Source: Chloromonas sp. AAM2 (taxonomy: Eukaryota; Chlorophyta; Chlorophyceae; Chlamydomonadales; Chlamydomonadaceae). From it: DNA of 20,930 bases. The stretch covers positions 1-20,930 of the forward strand of contig QAXH01000073.1 in NCBI GenBank assembly GCA_004335635.1, given 5' to 3'. Positions 10,001 to 18,700 of this stretch are shown here, piece by piece. The notes beneath the pieces were generated by a model, which was not told the DNA's origin, did not search any database, and worked only from the letters and a program-made list of their open reading frames with translations. The position numbers were made by a program, and so were the translations under genes. How positions within the stretch are numbered: the stretch's first letter is position 1; the number at the start of each line of letters is the position of its first letter.

Positions 10001-13000
10001 CCAAGCGCGAGGCCGCTGTGATGGTCAAGGAGGCCAAGGCCAAGGAGCTCACTGACAAGGCCAAGGCGCTGCAGAAGGAGGCCACAGCGCTCAAGGATCA
10101 GGCAATGGCAACGGACAAGGCGTCAAAGGCGACAGAGGTGTGTACCGAACAGTTATCAAGGCAGTCAACGCTCTACACATCAATAGGAGTGTACTGTAAT
10201 AATAGCAGTGTAATATGTACATGTTAAGCCTTTTGATTAGCATTGGACGAAGTGCTTGAGCAGGCCAAGGGCAGCGCTGTGCACCAGGTGCTCATTGACT
10301 ACATGTAATTCTGATGGATCTGATTGCATATGTGTATATTGTTGTAATTGCAATGTGTCCAGGCATCCGTTACCAAAGCGCGTGCTGCACTGGAGGCGAT
10401 GGAAGCCAAGCTCGATGCAAACAAGGCTGCAGCTGAGGCAGCAGCAGCTGACCTTGCCCAGAGGGTGGCGGCGGCCGACGCAAGGGACAAGGAGCTCACT
10501 GCCAGGGATAAGGCGGTGAGTGGGGGTGTAGCGTGTAGGTTACGGCAGCAATGAGATGATTTTGAGAATGGAACAGAGAACTCAACACCGGCGAGGCATC
10601 AAAGTCAATTTTGGTTGAATCAGGCCTCCAAGCCAAAGCTGGCAATGGTTGACTGCAGTAAATGCAGTCTAGCTGTTCTGATTCTTGGTGCATTATTGTT
10701 GCGTGCAGCTGTCTGGTGCCGAGCGTGTCCTCAAGCAGCGCGAGGCCAAGATCAAGCCTCAGGAGGAGAAGCTGGGGCAGCTGGAGCTGACCAACAAGGG
10801 CAAGGAGATGGAGCTCAAGCGCAGGGAGACTGAGCTGTTCAAGGCAGAAAAGGTGCGCTTGCTGTGCTACCGCTCTAGTCTTCTGCTTGGCCTCTATGGC
10901 CTGGCTGGAGTTTGACTTCAGTGCAGATTGCCAGGATGCCGGAGCATGACACTTCTGTGACACTTGGCAATGATGTGCTTGGAGGAGAGACTTGCCGCGA
11001 CCTACAGCGTGCTGCCATCACCTGCTTCCCCTGTGATGCTTTTGTTTTCTTTGCAGGAGGCTGCAGTCAAGAGCGCCGCTGCTGCCGCAGCCCATGAGAA
11101 GCTGGTTGTGGCGCAGGACAAGCTCAAGGCAGACAGGGATGAGCTGGCCAGCAGGGAAAAGGAACTGGCGGACAGGGAGAGGGCGTGCAAGGTGAGAAGG
11201 AGAGGCACTGGCATATGAAAGACCCGCACAACGTGTTCCTGCGCGTACTTCTCTATGCTGCATGCTTCACAGCTTTGTCAACTGGTTTGTGTTGCTTGTT
11301 CGCCAAGACCTTTGCTAGGTAACGCAGGTGACCTTCGCTTGCAACTTCCTCGTTCTGGGGTTGTTGTGCCCAGCAAAGATTACTTCAGTGCCTGCAATTG
11401 GTCCATCAGTGCATGCAAATGCCCTATCAGCGGTGTCCTGTGTGCCCTGCAGGAGATTGAGCACCAGGCCAAGGACCTGGCCGGCCGGTCCTCTGCTGCA
11501 GTCCTCAAGGAGGAGGCGCTGGCCGCTAGGGAGGCCGCCATAGCCGACAAAGAGAAGGCAGCCAAGGACACGTTCAAGCAGGCTACATCAGACAAGAAGG
11601 CAGTGGAGAAGAAGGAAGCACAGGTGAGGCAAAGGGTCGTTGTTGCGCAAGTGCAGTTGGACACATACAGCTGCACCTCAATCTAGTGTACCTTCCATTG
11701 TGCAAAGTCACTCTTTCTATCTCTGTCTTCTGCGTTTTCTCACTATTGCCACATCTGTCCCTTGCTGGTCGCAGTTGGCGAAAGCCCAGTCGGCATTTGA
11801 GGCGTCTCAGCAGAAGTTCCAGGAAGAGGTGGCAGCACGCGATGCAGGGTTGGCAAAGCGGCTGCAGGAGGCTCAGAGTCTGGAGGCCCAAATGCAGGTG
11901 AGTCAGGGCTTTGTTGTTGATTTGGAAGGCTCAGAGAACTGGCTGACTACAACTTGATCAGGCGCTGGTGCTAGTCCAAGCAGAATGACGGCCAGGAAGC
12001 ACATCTAGCTATTGCACTGTAGCTGATGTTCTCCATGCTGGTGCCTGCCACATCCGCAGCACCTTCAGTCCCAGGTTGGCGAGTTGGAGAAGCGTGAGCA
12101 GGCCATCAGGGCCAAGGAGGAGGCCATCAAGGCGGCAGAGCTGGACGCCAAGGCGGTGCAGGCAGCGGCCAGGCAGGCACAGGGGCAGCTGGAGGAGGCA
12201 CAGGCTAAGGCGGCAAAGTAAGCGAGATGGGGAACACGTCCTGTTGCTCATGCGTCTGCATTGGTGTGTTCACTCAGTGACTGATTATCCGGTGCCAGCC
12301 TGCTTTGGATTCGCTTTTTCGATTCCTTGGGTGGGTTTGCACGGACAACAGAGTTTGCGTTTGTTCCATTGGCAGCCATATTGTTGCGCAATTGACACCT
12401 GCCGTGCCGTGCTTCTTCTTCTTTTGTGCTGCAGGGTGCAGAGCGAGTCTAACACCAAGCTACGGGAGGCCGAGCTCAAGGCAGGCAAGCTCGAGCGCGA
12501 AGCCAGGAAGGTGCTGGAGAACGCAACCAAATCAGCAGAAGCCAAGGTGTGGGCAAGGGTGACTCTGGGCCGAGTGTGGATGTAGTAGACCAGTCCTACG
12601 CCATGCAAGCATGGCAACTGATCCCAAGGCCGGTAGGTCCCAAGGCCAAGGATAGAGACTCTTGCCTGTTGGCTCCTATTTTGTCATCTTTTTGAATGTT
12701 AGTTCATTCTGTGAGCCGCTTTGCTCTGCTGTGACCCTCCATTTCAGATGCGGGATGTCATCAAGTCACTGGAGGCACGTGAAGAGGAGATTGACAAGGC
12801 GGAAAGAAGCCTGGATCTCAGGCAGCAGGCCGCTGCGGAGTTGGAAGAGAAGAACCGCATCGCTGAGCTGAATGTCAAGGTGAGATTTATCTGGGTGGGA
12901 TGGAACGAGAGTTTAGGGGAGGGGTATCTGTTCAGTGCACAGCTTCATGTTGCAGGGGCGCATGTCATCTATGACACTGCTTGGCTTGTTGGCTGATGCA

Positions 13001-15145
13001 GGCCATCAGGGACGGCACTGACAAGCGGGAGGCCAACATCCGCATGGTCGATGCGGCTCAGAAAGAACGGGACGAACAGTTGGAGAGAAAGGCGTACGAG
13101 CTGCTGCAGAAGCAGGAGGAAATTGAGGCCAGACACGACGAGCTCAAGAGCCAGCGAGGCGAGGTTGAGAAGCAACGCAAGGAACAGACCAAGCAACAGG
13201 ACAAGCTGGAAAAGCTGCGCAACAAGCTGCAGCAGCTCAAGACAGAGCTTGATGAGGCGTCTGAGCAGCGCGCAGTGGAATTGGAGAGACAGCGAGCAGC
13301 CAAGGCTGCAGAGCAACAGGCGGGGCGCGAGCGGGCGGCCAGACACTCCTTGGGCGGAGGCGCAGGTGGGCGCACTCCTGGGTCTGCTGGCACCCGGCAA
13401 AGAGGCGGTGTGCTGGGCCTGCTGCTGTCGCCCGTAACCACGGCCATCACAACCATGATTGGTGCGCCAGGTGGGCCGGCGGGCCAGGAGAACAGCGCTG
13501 TGGCTCAGCCGGCTGAAGGTGTGCAGGAGCAGGGCGTGGAGCGTCCAGTGGAAGAGGCAGGGTTGGGCGGCACGGACCAGGGTGCTACAGAAGCACAGGC
13601 ATCGCAGGAGGATGCAGAGATGCACCTGACCGAAAATGGAGTTGAACAGCCACAGAATGAGGTGGAGCCAGCACAGGGCACGCAGGAGGAGGTGCCAAAA
13701 GTGGCGGAGGCGGCAGAGGTCCAAGGTGAAGGTGCAGCAGCGGGCGAGGGTTCGCTGATGGCCGCACCTCCGCCACCTGCCAGGTTCAGTGCCGCATCGG
13801 CAGAGCAGGCGGCCGCTGGGCACCCTCGGGGCGTTGCAACAAGCTACAGGCATGCAACCACACCCCACCCCAACAAAGCTGCCAAGCGGGCTCGCTTTGA
13901 GGTGCAGGACGAGCCGGTGGCTGGTCCTTCGAGTGGCGTTGCTGCAGCTGATGTTGCGCATGGTATCGATGCCGGGCCGGCAGACAGCGCGTTGGCGGCC
14001 GCTTCGGGTAGCGTTGTGACCGGGCTGATGGAAGGCACAAGCACACAGGAGGCAGATGCGCCAATGACCACAGGCAAACGCATCAGCCGTCGACTCAGGT
14101 GAATGCGATGGATGGACAACCGAGGCCAGGTCATCTACAGATTGATGGCTTGGTTTGGACTGCGTCTGCCGAGCACATACAGGATTTCTGTACCCACTCA
14201 TAATGCAGTCAGGCCTTGACTTTTATGACGCTCTTCCTGGCGCACTGGGATGGTTTGTAAGTATAATGCATCGTTGCCAAGCTGGGCAGCCACCAACTGT
14301 TGTTGCGTGTCTGGTTGTTTTCATGTCGTAGGGATGCTGAAGAGAGGCAGAGGAGGGAGCAAGCGGACAGGCTGGCCCGGCAGCTCGAGGCGCAGCCTAC
14401 CCCCAGTGCCACTGCCCGCCGCAGGGCCCGTGCATCAGACCACACGTCACAGGCCGACCACCCTGGGCAGCTCGCCCCGTCAGCACTTGATGTGCAGCAG
14501 GCCAGCCATGTGCCCCTGCCCGCGACAGGACCATCCAAGGCAAAAGCAGCAGGTGAGTCACTATTGTAAGGAAGGAGCAGTGGCGCATGCTTGTAGTATG
14601 CATCACCTCACAGCGGTTCAAGATACCAAGCAGAGCTCGAGTTTGATGGTTACTCGATTTGATGCATACATCTAGCCTCTTCCATATGCAGCATGACCTG
14701 TGCATGCATGATGTGAGCCAGCACAACGCCTGGTCTTGTGCCTGCAGGTCCCAGCACTGTTGGCCGTCGTGGTGGCAGCACCAAGCGGCGTCTGGTGACA
14801 GAGGATGACGAGGAGATGAGCGCATCCCTGGTGACGGAGGACGACGCACCGCCACCCTCAGCACTCAAAGCGGGCAAGACACCAAGGTGCGCCGCTTGAT
14901 CTTACCGGACCTGGACAATGTCCAAAGCTGCAGCGATTTTGCCAAGGCAATTCAGCTGCTAGAGTTGCTCAAGGCGATCTGGCCTGGTTCTGGGACTGCA
15001 GCCAATTTGTGCACTATTCACAACACAGCGCACATTACGCAAGTTGTTGCCTCAGTGGCTGCCATGTGGATGTCCACGTTGTGTTGTGACGCGATGCAGG
15101 AGACCGCGGGCGACCAAGGAAGCTGATGACGCGCAAATGGAGTGA
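7074..15145 (+). CDS. Large coiled-coil protein with 11-residue repeats and basic disordered tail (1428 aa), unrecognised
   Basis: 23 exons: 7074-7129, 7248-7344, 7430-7477, 7556-7668, 7763-7859, 7947-8044, 8133-8215, 8472-8977, 9187-9387, 9591-9749, 9940-10137, 10363-10515, 10709-10852, 11057-11191, 11453-11623, 11775-11897, 12060-12217, 12435-12546, 12748-12879, 13002-14098, 14332-14552, 14748-14886, 15100-15145. All introns are GT-AG, all phases agree, and the total is 1429 codons with stop TGA. The start is the first ATG after an in-frame TAA near 6926; exon 1 is assigned from phase and splice sites only. Residues from about 40 to 1044 are Glu/Lys/Ala/Gln-rich, almost free of Pro and Gly, and predicted coiled coil. 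Residues 236-356 are tandem 11-mers. A short hydrophobic stretch at 1063-1082 is followed by a disordered tail rich in Ala, Gly, Glu and Pro, with basic clusters (KRAR at 1223-1226, later KRISRRLR and TKRRLVTEDD). The architecture resembles plant nuclear lamina-like NMCP/CRWN proteins or centrosomal and flagellar filament proteins, but I recognise no family signature. Confidence 0.87.
8585..8947 (+). repeat. Eleven tandem 11-residue (33-bp) coding repeats
   Basis: Within exon 8 the protein divides into consecutive 11-residue units with no gap, residues 236-356. Examples are AEQKARLAKAE, ADQDAHLAKRE, AERMARLAEQE, ADLAARMKQTD and ADLAQRVQDTE. Consensus is A-[DE]-x-x-A-R-[LM]-x-x-x-E. Units differ enough at the DNA level to be old. 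The first unit (residues 236-246) and the last (346-356) are the most diverged. Confidence 0.88.
13404..13463 (+). other. Hydrophobic segment after the coiled coil
   Basis: Residues 1063-1082 read GGVLGLLLSPVTTAITTMIG, the only uncharged stretch of this length in the coiled-coil protein. It follows the basic end of the coiled coil (RERAARHS) and a Gly-rich linker. It could be a membrane or docking element; a central Pro and three Gly make a classical transmembrane helix doubtful. Confidence 0.5.
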
Positions 15146-15775
15146 GGCAATCTGAGACAAGCTGCTGGATGCAGCACATCACATGCAGCACGTCTGGACA
15201 AGCTCATGATGTGCCGCATCAAGATTCAAATGTTGGGACATCTCCTGGTTAATGCTGTTCGGCTTGGCCGCTTGGACTGAGATGTTGTCAATTGCCATCC
15301 ACTTCCGTGTCTTGGCGAGACAATTGATGTGGTGAAGCCTGGATACAAGGCTTGTGCTAGCAATTTAATGCAGGAGAACTTACCAATGGAACCTACCGCC
15401 TTATTGGTCTCGTGATTCATGCAGTGAAGACTTGTACTGTTGAATTTCACGGATTGGATGTTGGCTTTGACTAGACGAAGTCTAGCCATCTTTCATGTAA
15501 CTAAAACCCGAGTTCCAAGACTGCTGGTCCAACACTGCAGTGTGTTAATGGAACTGAAAGTGCAGTTGCAGGCAGTTGTGCAGTATCAGACCTGAAAACC
15601 ATCAGGCTATTCCAAAGCGCAAAAGCCGCTGGTCAAATTTCGTAAAGAAGCGGGGGAAAAACGCCTACCGAGGTGCTTTTGATCGCTGAGCTCGGTTTGG
15701 GATTGCCAGGTAGTACTCCTTGGCCGGGCCATCAACCGAAGGAACTAGCCCTTGCCATCACAGTCGCCATTAATT
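15146..15775 (+). other. 3' UTR of the coiled-coil gene and intergenic DNA
   Basis: This is 630 bp between the TGA of the coiled-coil gene and the ATG of the F-box-like gene, both on the plus strand. I see no coding signal; the short minus-strand reading frame at 15226-15489 lacks any recognisable feature. A TGTAA box at 15496-15500 probably marks the 3' end of the upstream gene, leaving about 270 bp as promoter and 5' UTR of the next. Confidence 0.6.
15496..15500 (+). terminator. Candidate TGTAA polyadenylation signal
   Basis: TGTAA is the usual poly(A) signal in chlorophyte green algae. This copy lies about 350 nt after the coiled-coil gene stop codon. It is a 5-bp motif, so chance occurrence is possible. 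Confidence 0.45.
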
Positions 15776-18700
15776 ATGGATCCACCAGTTGCTCCGGAGC
15801 CTGATCAGACTGATTTACCGGACTGGACCAGTCTGCCCACCAGCTTGCTTGTGCTAGCCTTTGATGAGCTCATCACATGCCCGACCGCCCATCCCAGCTA
15901 CCTGAAGGTGCAGTCTGTAGTCCTGGCATGGCCAGTGGAAGCATGCATGGAGCGCAGTTTGCGTGCAGTGCAGCCATGGAGATTCGCACTGTGTACAGCA
16001 CATGCATCAAGAGCAGCACCAAAGGCACATGCATTGCTCACAACTACAAGCATGGGGTTCCAGCAGACTTACATGCCAACCACCAGCATGTATATCACTG
16101 TATTGCCTCCTTTTGCCACTGGCCCTTATTGTCTTGCACCCGTACATGTCCTCAGTTCAAGGCATTTCATATTGCCGCACTGCGGCTGACATGCAGCGCA
16201 TGGAGAGAGGCAGTGGATCAAACGCCTGTTGGTAAGCTTCTCTATGCCACTGCATGCCACCACCACCAACCACGGCCAACTTGGATCTTCCATTGGCTAC
16301 CACTCAGCAATGTTCGGCAGCTGGAAAAACAGCTATGCATACCCACACCACCATGACCACGTCACCGGCCATGTCCCATATCTTGCAGCCAATGCAGACC
16401 AAGCTTGCATCAAGGGCATGTTGTTCTCTTCAGCACTTCAAAACCTTTGCGATTGGTGGTGGTTACAAACGTTTGACTGCTGGTTGTGCATGCACACAGG
16501 CATTTGCCTGCCCCCTCGCCTCCCATGGCACATTCGCCAGTTCATTTGCACTCTCATGCTGCGGCGTGTGGAGTTCCATGACCCTGGTGAGAAACACTGC
16601 CACACGCTTTGTGCGCTTATCAACGCTGATACCTTTCCACAAGCACCTCAGGAGCACCCTGGTACTGCTTTAATATCTCGGAATCTAGATGGATCTAGAC
16701 AATCATAATGCCACCTCTCCATGCCATCCTGGCACTGAATCTTAAATCCAGCAACCATCAAGTTGCATGCAAGGCTGTGAGCTGTGCCAGGATGGGATGG
16801 AGAGGTGGCATGGTGTTATGATTGTCATGGCATCAGGGCATGTAGATGGCACTAGCAACCGCCCAGCAGCGCCTGCTGCTCAGTCCCATCCATACTAGGT
16901 TGCTGTGCATGGCTGCGCATGTTCTGCTAAGTGCCTGCGTGGCTTGCCCGCTGGGTCATGTGCCCATGCTCCATGCCGTCCTGCAGACTACTGTGTGTCA
17001 TCTGCTGCAGTGAGAGTTTTGGGTGCATGCGTGTGCGTGTGCACACCGGTCGAAGCCTTGACTTGCGCTCAGTCTGTTTGCTCTGCCTTGTCCCCCAGAG
17101 CACACGTACCCCAGTGTGGTTTCCCTGCTGTCCAACCCCAAGTTCGTGGCCCGCAGTGGCCGCTCCATGCTCACAATGATGGACGTGCCCTTTGACGGGC
17201 GCTGGAAGCCAACGGACTTTCCTAACCTAGCACACCTAGAGGTACAGCCACCCAGGTCGCAGCCGTGGAGATTGTTACAGCAATAGTGCAAATGTCGCAA
17301 TGAACTGATGGATGGATTGCTGCACAGTATCAGCCATGCAAGAGTGGTCACCGCTGCTTGAAGCTTCTTCCTTTCTGGACATCCAGAAAGTCGGAATGCC
17401 TGAATATTTAGGTCCAAGGGACTTGCGTGCATGGGGTGCTGGGCCAGCCACTTCATACACGTATGCCACTCAGCCCTCACCGGTGTCTCCAGTGCGTTGA
17501 CTGTGTCATGTGACTGATCCTGGTCTGCAGGTGCGGCGCTTTGACAGGGCCAGCTCGGTCTGGGACATGGGGTGTGTGGCGGGCATGACACAGCTCTCCG
17601 ACCTGGTGCTGTCCTCCGGCTTCAAGAGCATGAAGGGGGTGGACAAGTGGCCCACAGCATGCAAGCACCTCGTGTGGAACAGCACGGCGGACAGATACAG
17701 CAGCAGGCTGTCAGTGCCAAGCCTGCCTGCAAACTTGAATTTGCATGTGAGTCACGTATCCTTGGAAAACTGGTGCTGGCAGTAGTCACATGCCCTGTGT
17801 GCTGACATGGAATGGGCATGAAGATGAATACAGTATCCAGTGGCATACTTGCACACATGCATAGACACTGGTCATGCATCAGACACATAAGGGGTGCCGG
17901 CAGGCTGTCACGTCCCGGACGGCACCAACGCGCTGCAAACATACGTAACACCTACGTAACACCGCTCATCCAAATCGCGGGCCTGACTGGCTGTGTCTGA
18001 CTCATTCTTGTGCTGTCCTATAGTGGCAGGCCAACCAACATCTCAGCCGTGCTGCGCTGTGTGCGCGTGCCTGGCTGCAGTTCATGTCGCTGCGTGCGTG
18101 TGAGGTGCGGCTCATGGACCCGCTCTTGCTGCTGGGCCACGTGCAGGAGATCATGGTGGGAAGCACAGTTATATCGATTGTCTGCATAAGGAAATACACA
18201 GTCTTTACAGGCTGCATGTAGTCTGAAGGCATCAGAGGCAGCACATCTAGTTGCTTATTGCTGTTCCGTTGCTTTGCTCCCAAGTTTCTTGCTGTTAGTT
18301 TGTTTGTTTATTCGTCCCCTGTTGCCTTCACTATTCGCTTTGCCTGTCCGCACGCAGATACATGCAGAGTTCATTTTCGTCAAGGTTCCCTGGACTTGCT
18401 ACCCCTCCCTCCAAGACACCCCCAGCCTAGCGTCACTCTCCCTGGACACTGAACCCAGCGACCACAGCACCTCCAACCCTCCCACTTACGCCCAGGAGGA
18501 CACAAACCCTCCAGCAGCACCAGTAACAGCAGCAGCAGCAGCAGCAGCAGCGGCAGCTGCTGCGGTGGGAGGGGATTTGAGTCCCAGTGGGGCGCGGACA
18601 GCCCCAGGGGCGGCCCCGGGGGCGGCCAGGGGCGTCAAGCTGCGCCCTGCCCGCGCCCCGCTGCACCTGCGCAACCGCACCAGCGATGACTGGGCGCTGG

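Noticed and set aside
12969..14201. Minus-strand open frame of 410 codons opposite the coiled-coil gene
   Set aside because: It is a Leu/Cys/Arg/His-rich mirror of the long exon 20 and its flanking introns, shows no domain, and overlaps a well-supported plus-strand reading frame with matching splice phases.
15226..15489. Minus-strand open frame of 87 codons in the spacer after the coiled-coil gene
   Set aside because: No domain, no conserved motif, and it lies in the probable 3' UTR upstream of the TGTAA box.
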